From positions 1 to 21,878 of the IMG/VR virus record IMGVR_UViG_3300025132_000355: a DNA stretch of 21,878 nt. The stretch is one strand, 5' to 3'. This document shows positions 15,675 to 21,878 of the stretch, piece after piece. Each line of letters opens with the position of its first letter. The first letter of the stretch is position 1. Source of the DNA: a virus. The notes beneath the pieces were generated by a model that worked only from the letters and a program-made list of their open reading frames with translations, did no database searches and had not been told where the DNA came from. The position numbers and the translations under genes were made by a program.

Positions 15675-16490
15675 TTATCCGAAAATCATGGAAAGTACAA
15701 TACCTTTTCCATCAGTTGTTACAAGCTGTGTACTTTGGTTTGTACCAGCATTATTTGTTAATTTAACAGTACCAGTACCATTTGGTGCTGTTGTTATATC
15801 CCCATTTGCTCCATCAGCTATAACAATTGAACCAGAATTAGTGCCATTATTTGTGTTTAATGTTAAATCTCCGGTTCCCTGAGTTGTTAATGTTGCATTA
15901 GCGTTATTATCACCAATTTGAACTGTATCTGCCCCAAGATTTACATCTCCAGTTCCATTTGGAATTATATCAATATCTGCATTTGAAGTTGAAACAATAT
16001 CATTTCCATTTACATCTAAATCACCACCTAATTGAGGTGAAGTATCATCAACAACGTCTCCTCCAAACTCAACTGTAGTAATATTTGGGTTAGTTCCATC
16101 ATCTGCTTTTGCATAAGCTAATTGAGTTTTACCACTTGCAATCGTAGAACTTGTACCTGTTCCAGTTACATATTTTAAAACTACGTTCTGAGATCCAGAA
16201 GTTCCATTCTTAACTAAATAAAGTTGTTGAACATCTAAAGGAATTGTAACGTTTCTAGATGCTGTAAGTGTTCCTGTAAATTCTATAACTCTGTGTGCAA
16301 GAGTTGCACCAGTTGATCCATCCGAAACTGAAAGAGTTGTGTCTCCAGAATCAGAGACCGCTTGAGTAGTATATCCACCAGCTAGTTGCTCAATAATTTC
16401 TAAATTTGTATTTGTCTTCGTACCCCAAGTACCGGCATTTTCACCAGTTGCTTGTTTCTCTATACCTAGAGGTGTGTATGTTGATGCCAT
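15675..16490 (-). CDS. Tail-fibre protein with beta-helix-like repeats
   Basis: This 271-aa protein begins MASTYTPLGIEKQATGENAG and then TWGTKTNTNLEIIEQ, a well-known start of marine phage tail fibres that serves as the virion-attachment domain. From about residue 145 it carries repeated short strands of the type 'G-(D/N)-(L/I)-x-(I/L)-x-(T/N)…' (for example GGDLDVNGNDIVSTSNADID and later IIPNGTGDVNLGA), as in triple-stranded beta-helix or beta-prism fibre shafts. The C-terminus (LVTTDGKGIVLSMIFG) is short and hydrophobic and could be a trimer tip. It would form the shaft that carries the receptor-binding parts. A GGAGA ribosome binding site precedes the start. Confidence 0.7.
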   Translation of the reverse strand: MASTYTPLGIEKQATGENAGTWGTKTNTNLEIIEQLAGGYTTQAVSDSGDTTLSVSDGSTGATLAHRVIEFTGTLTASRNVTIPLDVQQLYLVKNGTSGSQNVVLKYVTGTGTSSTIASGKTQLAYAKADDGTNPNITTVEFGGDVVDDTSPQLGGDLDVNGNDIVSTSNADIDIIPNGTGDVNLGADTVQIGDNNANATLTTQGTGDLTLNTNNGTNSGSIVIADGANGDITTAPNGTGTVKLTNNAGTNQSTQLVTTDGKGIVLSMIFG

Positions 16491-16500
16491 ATTTTATCTC

Positions 16501-17865
16501 CTATGCGACGTCACTATAACTTGTATTTGATCCAGTTGCAACATCGGAATAAGAGTTATTTGAACCAGTAGATTTATCGCTGTACGATGTATTTGATCCG
16601 GTTCCTTTATCAGAATAACTATTATTCGATCCTGTTGATACATTACTATAAGATGTATTTGATCCCGTGTCAACAGGTCCATAAATTGGAATTGTTGTAA
16701 CACTTCCTAAATGAGAAGTTGTTGTTATTCCAGTTAATCCCATTATTTGATCAGCTGGTGCTATCGCTCCAATAGAGAAGCTTGCAGAAACTCCTGTTAA
16801 TCCCATGACATCCGCAGGACTTATTGCTCCAACAGAAGCAGTTGTAGAAAGACCAGTAGGTAGTACTATAGGGTTTGATGTAACTGTAGCGGTTCCTTGT
16901 GATGAAGTTATTGACTGACCTGATACACCAATTGCCATATCTGTTGGTGTAATTGCTCCAACAGAAGCAGTAAATGATTGACCAGTTAATCCTACAACAT
17001 CCGCAGCAGTTAATGATCCAACGCTTGCTTCAAATTCTTCACCAGTTAATCCCATAACATCTGCAGGACTTATTGTTCCAACAGAAGCAGTAAATGATTG
17101 ACCGGTTAATCCAACAACCATATCTGCAACAGTTGTAGATCCAACACTTGCAGTTACAGAAAGACCTGTGGGTTGAATAACTTTATTTACAGAATCGCCC
17201 CATGATTCTTCGCCCCAGCCATTTCTTCCCCAACCAACTAATGTTCCAACACTAGCTAAATCTCCTAGTGTAGAAGTTATTACACCAGCGGTTGAAATTC
17301 CTACAACATCTGCAGGAGATATATCTCCAATTGATGAAGTTATTGACTGACCTGATAATTCTACTGTTTCAATAGCTGTACCAGTAGCTGTTCCTAAAGA
17401 AGAAGTTATTGATTGACCAGATAGTTCTACAGAATAATGAACACCCCAACCTGAATTACCCCAAGCTTGTCTTCCCCAACCTGCTAAGTTTTCTGCATTA
17501 GCTGTTCCTAAAGAAGAAGTTATAGAGTATCCTGTTACACTAACAGGTGTAGTATTCGAAACTGTAGGATAAGTTGCATCAACGTTAGTTGACAAACCAT
17601 TAAGTGAGGCTATTGTAGTAGGAGACCCTTCTGCAGTTCCTTGTGATGAAGTTATTGATTGACCAGACGGTTCAACAGAATATTCAACTCCCCAACCGGA
17701 GTTGTTCCATTGTTGTCTTCCCCAACCTTCAACGTTAAAAGCTGATTCATCTCCTAATTCAGAAGTTATAGAAAAACCTGTTAAAGAAACAGAAACTGTA
17801 TTAGATTGCCAAGTGTTAACGCCCCATGGTACTGAAGGATTGTCTCCACCCCAAATTGATGCCAT
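16501..17865 (-). CDS. Repeat-rich tail/fibre protein with Trp blocks and a C-terminal 11-residue repeat
   Basis: This 454-aa protein has clear internal order. An N-terminal Trp-rich block (SIWGGDNPSVPWGVNTW) is followed by three related Trp blocks near residues 47-58, 129-141 and 211-223 (GWGRQQWNNSGWG, GWGRQAWGNSGWG, GWGRNGWGEESWG). Between and after them are about a dozen copies of a beta repeat of 'GQSITSSxGT' or 'GLTGQSFTASVGxISPADV' type (about 25-388). Residues 400-454 are five copies of an 11-residue repeat, TGSN(T/N)SYSDxx. This repeat architecture suits an elongated surface fibre, a baseplate spike or a neck appendage. I know of no precise family. An AAGGAGG ribosome binding site precedes the start. 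Confidence 0.6.
   Translation of the reverse strand: MASIWGGDNPSVPWGVNTWQSNTVSVSLTGFSITSELGDESAFNVEGWGRQQWNNSGWGVEYSVEPSGQSITSSQGTAEGSPTTIASLNGLSTNVDATYPTVSNTTPVSVTGYSITSSLGTANAENLAGWGRQAWGNSGWGVHYSVELSGQSITSSLGTATGTAIETVELSGQSITSSIGDISPADVVGISTAGVITSTLGDLASVGTLVGWGRNGWGEESWGDSVNKVIQPTGLSVTASVGSTTVADMVVGLTGQSFTASVGTISPADVMGLTGEEFEASVGSLTAADVVGLTGQSFTASVGAITPTDMAIGVSGQSITSSQGTATVTSNPIVLPTGLSTTASVGAISPADVMGLTGVSASFSIGAIAPADQIMGLTGITTTSHLGSVTTIPIYGPVDTGSNTSYSNVSTGSNNSYSDKGTGSNTSYSDKSTGSNNSYSDVATGSNTSYSDVA
16504..16668 (-). repeat. Five 33-base repeats encoding TGSN(T/N)SYSDxx
   Basis: The 3' end of the 454-aa gene carries five 33-base units, each encoding an 11-residue repeat. Position 5 of the unit alternates T, N, T, N, T, and the last two residues vary (VS, KG, KS, VA, VA). 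The DNA units differ at many silent positions while the peptides stay nearly constant, which suggests old units under selection for the protein sequence rather than recent duplication. Confidence 0.85.
16958..17112 (-). repeat. Near-identical 35-base direct repeats in the middle of the fibre-like gene
   Basis: Two 35-base stretches, 16958-16992 and 17078-17112, differ at one position (accag versus accgg). They are 120 bases apart and encode the GLTGQSFTASVG unit. Such close DNA identity, unlike the C-terminal repeats, points to recent duplication or gene conversion between units and could allow repeat-number change. Confidence 0.8.
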
Positions 17866-17879
17866 AAGGATTTACCTCC

Positions 17880-18332
17880 TTATGCTAATCTAATGATAGC
17901 TGTTGTAGCTCCCGCTGTTGGGAATTGAATTGTGAAAGTTCCAGATGAAACTGTTTTATCTGCACCAAATGCTATAATAGCAACCGCATCAGTTGTCGAT
18001 GTATCTGTCCCAGTTGTTGTATTATATATCATTGCACCATTTGCCGTAAATGTAGCAGAAGTAAATGATACATCTGAAAAATCTGTAAAAGCTGTTGTTG
18101 AAGATAAAGACACACCAGAATTTGTTAGTGTTGCACCACCAGCTGTATAAGCTGTGCCAGACGTATTTGTAATTTCATTTGAAGTTGAATAATCAGTTGT
18201 TGCAGCCCCTAAAGATGCAGAACTAGTGAATAAAGCTATTTTAAATGTATCCCCACTAGAAGAACTAAAATTGTGTTTTCCTTGTAAGAGTTCTTGTTTG
18301 AAACTTGAACAAATTGCTGATGTAATTGCCAT
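17880..18332 (-). CDS. Conserved marine phage structural protein, MAITSAIC family
   Basis: This 150-aa protein begins MAITSAICSSFKQELLQGKH and then shifts to Thr/Ser-rich beta strands with little charge (TDYSTSNEITNTSGTAYTAGG, DVSFTSATFTANGAMIYNTT). It ends TIQFPTAGATTAIIRLA. I recognise this start as a widespread virion structural protein of marine phages. The likely role is a minor tail or head-surface protein. It sits between the adaptor-like gene and the fibre genes. An AGGAGA ribosome binding site precedes the start. No catalytic residue pattern is seen. Confidence 0.6.
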   Translation of the reverse strand: MAITSAICSSFKQELLQGKHNFSSSSGDTFKIALFTSSASLGAATTDYSTSNEITNTSGTAYTAGGATLTNSGVSLSSTTAFTDFSDVSFTSATFTANGAMIYNTTTGTDTSTTDAVAIIAFGADKTVSSGTFTIQFPTAGATTAIIRLA

Positions 18333-18345
18333 ATTTTATCTCCTA

Positions 18346-19059
18346 TTAAGGGTTTGCTGAGTTTATTGGAATACGAACAGTACCATCTGTATAGTCATCT
18401 CTTCGTCTTCTACCAACTTGCTCGTTAGCAAACTTCTGTACTTCCTCTTTATACTTATTTTCATATAGTGTCAACATGTCCATCGGACCTTTTAAGAATC
18501 CATATGTCTCTACCAAGCAAGCATATAAAAGGCCATTTGGGAAGTTTAGACTGATATAATTAGTTGTATTATCTGAAGCTAAAGTAGTTGGCATTTTATT
18601 ATAATGAACTCTAAATCTGTAAGTTGTATTAGGAACCGGAGCAAAAGCTATTCTACCAGATGTAGTCGCAGCATCTCCTGTTGCCCCACCGTACATAGCA
18701 TAATATTTAGGTTGCCCTTGAGCTGCAGATGTGCCCGTAATATCTTGATACTCTTGTAAATAAGTATAGTCTTTTTTTTCTAGCCATCTATTAGCTCCAG
18801 TGGTTTCAGATCCTGCAGTGCTATAAACTTGTATACCTCTAATAAATAAGCATCCTGCGGGTGTATTTATAGTTTCCTGTCCTGCTACTAGATTTCCTAA
18901 TGATTGTTGTCTTTCAGCGTCAATTGGAACATCTCTAAAAATCCTGTATTGAGCATTTAAAATAATATTTTCTAAAATATCTGTAGTTAGAACATTAGAA
19001 TCTGTTTCTGTATAATTTCTAATTTGTGTAACTAATCCACTATAACTTAATCCAGCCAT
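18346..19059 (-). CDS. Adaptor-like head-tail connector protein
   Basis: This 237-aa protein starts MAGLSYSGLVTQIRNYTETD and continues through ILENIILNAQYRIFRDVPID, two helical segments typical of phage head-tail adaptor proteins (SU10/T7 gp11-like). Middle strands (YYAMYGGATGDAATTSGRIA, FRVHYNKMP) and a final helix (MLTLYENKYKEEVQKFANEQ) complete the pattern. It probably forms a ring below the portal or around the tail entry. The C-terminus is basic (QVGRRRRDD). It starts with a TAATG overlap with the 54-aa gene. A second adaptor-like gene (20016-20765) lies in the same module, so the two probably occupy different rings. Confidence 0.6.
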   Translation of the reverse strand: MAGLSYSGLVTQIRNYTETDSNVLTTDILENIILNAQYRIFRDVPIDAERQQSLGNLVAGQETINTPAGCLFIRGIQVYSTAGSETTGANRWLEKKDYTYLQEYQDITGTSAAQGQPKYYAMYGGATGDAATTSGRIAFAPVPNTTYRFRVHYNKMPTTLASDNTTNYISLNFPNGLLYACLVETYGFLKGPMDMLTLYENKYKEEVQKFANEQVGRRRRDDYTDGTVRIPINSANP

Positions 19060-19223
19060 TATACTCTCTCTACCCTCCCACCTTTAAGATAACCTATTTT
19101 TTTTAATTTTATTTCTAGTTTTTTTAGTTGTCCTTTAGTTAAGGATCTTTTTTTTGTTCTTTTCAATTCTTCTTTTACCAGCTGTAAAGCCATCTCATTT
19201 ACATTTTTTTTAGCTCTTGTCAT
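19059..19223 (-). CDS. Small basic protein, 54 aa
   Basis: This gene lies between two larger genes and is joined to both by TAATG overlaps. It has an AGGAG ribosome binding site about 12 bases before the ATG at 19223. The protein begins MTRAKKNVNEMALQLVKEEL and is strongly basic and helical, with many Lys and Leu, ending YLKGGRVERV. No Cys, signal or membrane segment is seen. It could bind nucleic acid or scaffold adaptor assembly; no family is recognised. The terminal GGRV recalls Gly-rich motifs in two internal virion proteins of this window. Confidence 0.6.
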   Translation of the reverse strand: MTRAKKNVNEMALQLVKEELKRTKKRSLTKGQLKKLEIKLKKIGYLKGGRVERV

Positions 19224-19393
19224 TATTTAACTATCTCCTGACAAAGCAAACAGCTTTTTCTAAATCTACTGTGAATAACACAGTGTTCTGGTTTTTCTAC
19301 ATGCACTGGAATTGTTAGCTCCATTTCTTCTGGACACGCACATTGTTTAATGTACAAAATTTTACAAATCCATTTTTTTAAAAATTTAATCAT
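19223..19393 (-). CDS. Cys/His-rich microprotein, 56 aa, possible zinc binder
   Basis: The start at 19393 (MIKFLKKWICKILYIKQCAC) is chosen because it forms an ATGA overlap with the preceding stop; a start 30 bases upstream would lie inside that gene. The protein has a hydrophobic-basic N-terminus (1-17) followed by C18-x-C20, H31, H37-C38, H41 and C48-x-x-C51. That is enough ligands for one zinc site or a small disulfide knob. I recall small proteins ending 'HSRFKKSC-x-x-C' in marine phages, with no known role. The gene is translationally coupled to both neighbours. Confidence 0.6.
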   Translation of the reverse strand: MIKFLKKWICKILYIKQCACPEEMELTIPVHVEKPEHCVIHSRFRKSCLLCQEIVK

Positions 19394-20016
19394 GCTTCTA
19401 TTGTTACGGGTCCTATTGAACAACCATACCCGCCTCCTTTAACTCCTCCATTTGTAGCAGTATCTGTATCAACTGTAAAATAAAAAAAATTTTGAACTGC
19501 GTAATCTGAGCTTACTCTTGCTCCTGATACATATAATCCTGTTGTAATTGCATAGCCTGCAGCTTTTGCAATTTTTGATCCAGTAATTCCATCAAAAGGT
19601 TGTGGATCAGAATATGCAAAAACAGATGTACCATTAACCCCTGTTACTGGATCATATGCAGTTCCTGTTCCTGGTGAAGTAGTTGGGGCACCTCTAAATC
19701 TATAAGTAGTCCCATTAGTTAATCCGTGTCCAGGAGCAGTAACATTTAAAATTCTAGATCCTGATGCATAAGTTTCAAAACCATCATCAATTATTCTTAC
19801 AGTTACTTCTGGCTCTGTTCGATCAGTTCTCACATTTCTTAATGCAATGCCATCACCAGAAATTGGTTTTGGTTCTAACTGTGGTTGTTTAGGTTCGTAT
19901 TCTGTGTAGTGAACAAACGCACCATTCCATTCTCTTACCATTTCTTTGTAAGGAAATTGCAATCCTGATCTATCAGAAATTGCTAATGCGTGTTTACCTG
20001 TTGCATATTTTGCCAT
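19390..20016 (-). CDS. Conserved structural protein, KHALAISDRSG family
   Basis: This 208-aa protein begins MAKYATGKHALAISDRSGLQ and continues FPYKEMVREWNGAFVHYTEY and EPKQPQLEPKP, a segment I recognise in cyanophages and other marine phages, where the proteins are annotated only as structural. The rest is beta-rich (GHGLTNGTTYRFRG, VNGTSVFAYSDPQPF). Neighbours on both sides are head-tail connector genes, so a neck or head-completion role is likely. It starts with a TAATG overlap with the gp4-like gene. No enzymatic motif is seen. Confidence 0.6.
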   Translation of the reverse strand: MAKYATGKHALAISDRSGLQFPYKEMVREWNGAFVHYTEYEPKQPQLEPKPISGDGIALRNVRTDRTEPEVTVRIIDDGFETYASGSRILNVTAPGHGLTNGTTYRFRGAPTTSPGTGTAYDPVTGVNGTSVFAYSDPQPFDGITGSKIAKAAGYAITTGLYVSGARVSSDYAVQNFFYFTVDTDTATNGGVKGGGYGCSIGPVTIEA

Positions 20017-20765
20017 TATGTACCTGGGTAATAAGCTTTAGGTGTAATATGTGTACTTGAAGCTGACCCATCCTCTGCTAATGCTCTTGCTAATTCATCT
20101 TCGTAATATAATTTCATAGCTTGAACTAATTCTGGTTTATATTTTTGTGCTAAATAAAAAGCTAATCCTGATACCATACAAGGTAAAAATCTAAATGGAA
20201 CATCGCTCGCATTTGTATAATCTCCAACGTCTTGAATTTTTTTTATATAATAGATATGCATATCTTTAGATGCATTTGTAGAATCTGGTGTTGGATAAAC
20301 ACTGACACTTACATAATCAATAAATCTTTGAACCCAATATTGAGCTGGTGTCCCTTTAGAAAGTTTGTTTGAAAAACCTGCATAAGTAGATCTATCTACT
20401 TTTGTCATTGGACTATCTGATTGTGTTGTTTGAGTTCTATTAGACCTTAATTGTCCTTCAAGAACATCTGACATTCCATAAATACCAGAAGGTGTTGAAG
20501 TAGCACTTGTGCCATCATCACTGGATCTATAAAATTTATATTCAGCTTGCCCTTCAATAAGGTCAATATTTGTACTCGCTATTTCCCAATAGTGAATACC
20601 CCTATTTCCCCATTCTTGAAATAAAAGATTTAGAGTTCTTTTAGCTGTTTTAAGTTGATACCCAGCTACATTTTGTAAGCCAATACGTTCGTGAGCTTCT
20701 TCTATTATTTCATCAATAGAAAAAGTTTTACCGAATGTAGCAGTACCAGAAGTAGTGTTAGCCAT
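20016..20765 (-). CDS. Head-tail adaptor, P22 gp4-like
   Basis: This 249-aa protein has FSIDEIIEEAHERIGLQNVA followed by GYQLKTAKRTLNLLFQEWGN and RGIHYWEI at about residues 14-64. This 'helix, AxxxLNxLLxxW, then W/Y' arrangement is the signature of the P22 gp4 tail accessory factor, whose twelve subunits bind below the portal and seat the gp10 nozzle. Later strands and a C-terminal helix (MKLYYEDELARALAEDG) agree. The nozzle partner is encoded at 8461-10665, separated from it by fibre and oxygenase genes. A GGAGG ribosome binding site overlaps the previous stop codon. Confidence 0.7.
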   Translation of the reverse strand: MANTTSGTATFGKTFSIDEIIEEAHERIGLQNVAGYQLKTAKRTLNLLFQEWGNRGIHYWEIASTNIDLIEGQAEYKFYRSSDDGTSATSTPSGIYGMSDVLEGQLRSNRTQTTQSDSPMTKVDRSTYAGFSNKLSKGTPAQYWVQRFIDYVSVSVYPTPDSTNASKDMHIYYIKKIQDVGDYTNASDVPFRFLPCMVSGLAFYLAQKYKPELVQAMKLYYEDELARALAEDGSASSTHITPKAYYPGT

Positions 20766-20773
20766 CTAACCTC

Positions 20774-21190
20774 CTAGTCGTAAACTTTAATCCATTCACA
20801 AACTACTGTGCCGGTGTCTCCATTTGAACAAGCTGGTAATGTTAAGTTAACATCTCCAGTGTATCCAGTTGCTTCAGTGTTTTTTAATCCACCGAAAGTT
20901 GTGTAATCAAAAGCCATTTCACCCGCTAGTGTTTGAAACACTACGTCTGTGTCAGCATCCCATGCTAATCTAATAGCGTCTACTGGTGCTGTTATAGAAA
21001 CGTTAAAATTAATTTTAACTAATCTAACTTTAGTACAAGCTGAGCCTACTGTTCCACCACGAGAATATTGTAAATTAGCAACTTCAACTATTTTAGTTGT
21101 GCCTCCACTTGAATCAGAAACTACATTGTAGTGAGTGATAAGTTTTTTAGTTCCATCAAATACAGTTGAATTTAATACTGTGTCTGCCAT
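20774..21190 (-). CDS. Small beta-rich structural protein
   Basis: This 138-aa protein starts MADTVLNSTVFDGTKKLITH and alternates polar and hydrophobic residues throughout (KIVEVANLQYS, CTKVRLVKINFNVSI), with an acidic loop (AWDADTDVV) and a C-terminal WIKVYD. It has three Cys and no signal peptide. It is preceded by an AGGAGG ribosome binding site and by the strong hairpin at 21211-21234. I recall similar short proteins between capsid and adaptor genes of marine phages, with no proven role. Likely a virion surface or head protein. Confidence 0.55.
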   Translation of the reverse strand: MADTVLNSTVFDGTKKLITHYNVVSDSSGGTTKIVEVANLQYSRGGTVGSACTKVRLVKINFNVSITAPVDAIRLAWDADTDVVFQTLAGEMAFDYTTFGGLKNTEATGYTGDVNLTLPACSNGDTGTVVCEWIKVYD

Positions 21191-21210
21191 GTTTTTGTCC
21201 TCCTTTTAAA

Positions 21211-21234
21211 GGACGCCTGCATTACCAGGCGTCC
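21211..21234 (-). terminator. GC-rich stem-loop between decoration and small structural genes
   Basis: A perfect 9-bp inverted repeat, GGACGCCTG-CATTAC-CAGGCGTCC, stands out in an AT-rich gap. On the minus-strand RNA it lies 17 bases after the stop of the 184-aa gene and is followed by UUU, then the ribosome binding site of the next gene. The U tract is too short for a strong intrinsic terminator, so partial termination or an RNA-processing or stability structure is as likely. Confidence 0.7.
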
Positions 21235-21250
21235 CGAGTTAATTTATTTA

Positions 21251-21805
21251 TTACGATGCAAATGCAAATGCACCAGTAGTTTGAGTTGTTTCTCTAGCTA
21301 ATGATGATGCGATGTGCCACGTACCGTCTTCGTAACAAATGAAAGCAATTTGTCCACCAACAGTTAACAAGTTTGTTGTTGCGTTAGCTGCTGTAAAAAC
21401 TAATTGAGTTTCACTTGCTGCTGAAACGTCAATATCTGCTTCTCCACCTGATCTTGATTCAATAACTGAACCAGTAGCCCAAACATCAGATCCAGCTGCA
21501 TCAAAAGTTAGGGTGTTAGTTCCACCAGTTGTGTCAACTGCTTGCATGTAAACAACCACTGTTCCTGCTGTTGCTGCAGGTAATGTGCAACCTGCTGCAG
21601 CCGCACCTGTGTAGTTTACGATTGATATAGTGTCTGCTGCTAATGTTAAACTAGCACCTGTTGCTACATCTGCTTTTGATAAACCAGTTAAGTCAGGCAT
21701 GCCTGAACTCATTCTAGTTGTTACTGCACCAGTTGTCGTATTTTTGGTTGCCACTTGGAAACCTTTTTCCGAACGTACCGGTCCATTAAACGTTGTGTTT
21801 GCCAT
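21251..21805 (-). CDS. Virion decoration-like protein, MANTTFNGPVRSE family
   Basis: This 184-aa protein begins MANTTFNGPVRSEKGFQVAT, a start I recognise from abundant virion proteins of cyanophages and pelagiphages, encoded next to the major capsid gene. The rest is Thr/Ala/Gly-rich beta structure (TAGTVVVYMQAVDTTGG, SETQLVFTAANATTN), ending GAFAFAS. A capsid decoration or head fibre role is likely. It has a strong AGGAGG site 7 bases before the start and is flanked by hairpins on both sides, as if its message were produced or stabilised separately from the downstream tail genes. Confidence 0.6.
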   Translation of the reverse strand: MANTTFNGPVRSEKGFQVATKNTTTGAVTTRMSSGMPDLTGLSKADVATGASLTLAADTISIVNYTGAAAAGCTLPAATAGTVVVYMQAVDTTGGTNTLTFDAAGSDVWATGSVIESRSGGEADIDVSAASETQLVFTAANATTNLLTVGGQIAFICYEDGTWHIASSLARETTQTTGAFAFAS

Positions 21806-21827
21806 AATTATATCCTCCTAGTTTTCC

Positions 21828-21868
21828 GAATACTGTCTCTAGGCCGTCGACTATACTCGTCAGTATTC
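21828..21868. other. Imperfect long-loop hairpin at the right edge
   Basis: GAATACTG (21828-21835) and CAGTATTC (21861-21868) form an 8-bp inverted repeat with a 25-base loop, just upstream of the ribosome binding site of the 184-aa gene. Beyond it, 21869-21878 is too short to identify the previous gene. The stem is AT-rich, so it may be a weak terminator or a 5' stabiliser, or coincidence. Confidence 0.4.
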
Positions 21869-21878
21869 TAATTAATTG

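Noticed and set aside
15529-15882. Plus-strand open frame of 117 codons
   Set aside because: It lies antisense to two well-supported fibre genes, has no ribosome binding site, and its sequence is the mirror of Thr/Asn-rich coding.
16501-17865. Repeats considered as a CRISPR array
   Set aside because: Units are multiples of three, lie in frame in one gene, encode conserved peptides, and have no unique spacers of constant length.
19394-19423. Longer start for the Cys/His microprotein (MFNRTRNNRS...)
   Set aside because: It lies inside the 208-aa gene; the ATGA-overlapping start at 19393 fits the junction style of the operon.
21828-21868. CTGACGAG inside the right-edge hairpin resembles a hammerhead ribozyme core
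   Set aside because: On the minus strand the required GAAA after stem II and an NUH cleavage site before the closing strand are not found, and the CTG is needed for the stem itself.
1-21878. tRNA genes, integrase, attachment sites
   Set aside because: No cloverleaf-like sequence with a TTC arm, no recombinase motif and no matched direct repeats were seen on either strand; this was a reading by eye, so a weak tRNA could be missed.

Overview
The window reads as the late (structural and lysis) half of a tailed bacteriophage genome, most likely a short-tailed (podovirus-type) marine phage of an AT-rich host such as SAR11 or a similar bacterioplankter. The supporting evidence: every convincing gene is on the minus strand and tightly packed; the bases are visibly AT-rich; several proteins have N-termini I recognise from families common in pelagiphages and uncultured marine viruses; and the tail genes resemble the P22/T7-type adaptor and nozzle, with no sheath, tube or obvious tape-measure gene. 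The host assignment is inference.

Transcription runs from the right edge to the left. (1) Right end, about 21.8-17.9 kb: a virion decoration-like protein, a small structural protein, a P22 gp4-like adaptor, a conserved structural protein, a Cys/His-rich microprotein, a basic microprotein, a second adaptor-like protein and a beta-rich virion protein. The major capsid gene would be expected just beyond the right edge. (2) About 17.9-13.8 kb: a tail-fibre/receptor-binding module of five genes: a repeat-rich 454-aa protein, a 271-aa fibre protein, a 119-aa beta-sandwich protein, a glycine-rich 314-aa adhesin and a 160-aa fibre accessory protein. (3) About 13.8-10.8 kb: a five-gene insertion holding four consecutive 2-oxoglutarate/Fe(II) oxygenase-like genes, led by a protein that looks like a degenerate double-stranded beta-helix relative. 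It is preceded by a promoter-like sequence and a perfect 9-bp inverted repeat that can form two mutually exclusive hairpins, one of which covers the start codon. (4) About 10.7-7.8 kb: the large P22 gp10/T7 gp12-like nozzle protein, then three small proteins. (5) About 7.8-0.2 kb: four internal/ejection-type virion proteins, including one of 1386 aa. (6) Left edge: an XhlA-like holin candidate and the first six codons of what may be an M15-type endolysin.

No stretch longer than about 110 bases lacks a gene. Many neighbouring genes overlap by TAATG or ATGA, so translation is probably coupled. Three genes of 54-59 codons (7777-7956, 8297-8461, 19059-19223) fill what look like gaps between larger genes. 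I see no tRNA, CRISPR array, insertion sequence, integrase or attachment site. The most unusual part is the 2OG oxygenase array with its own control region inside the tail genes.
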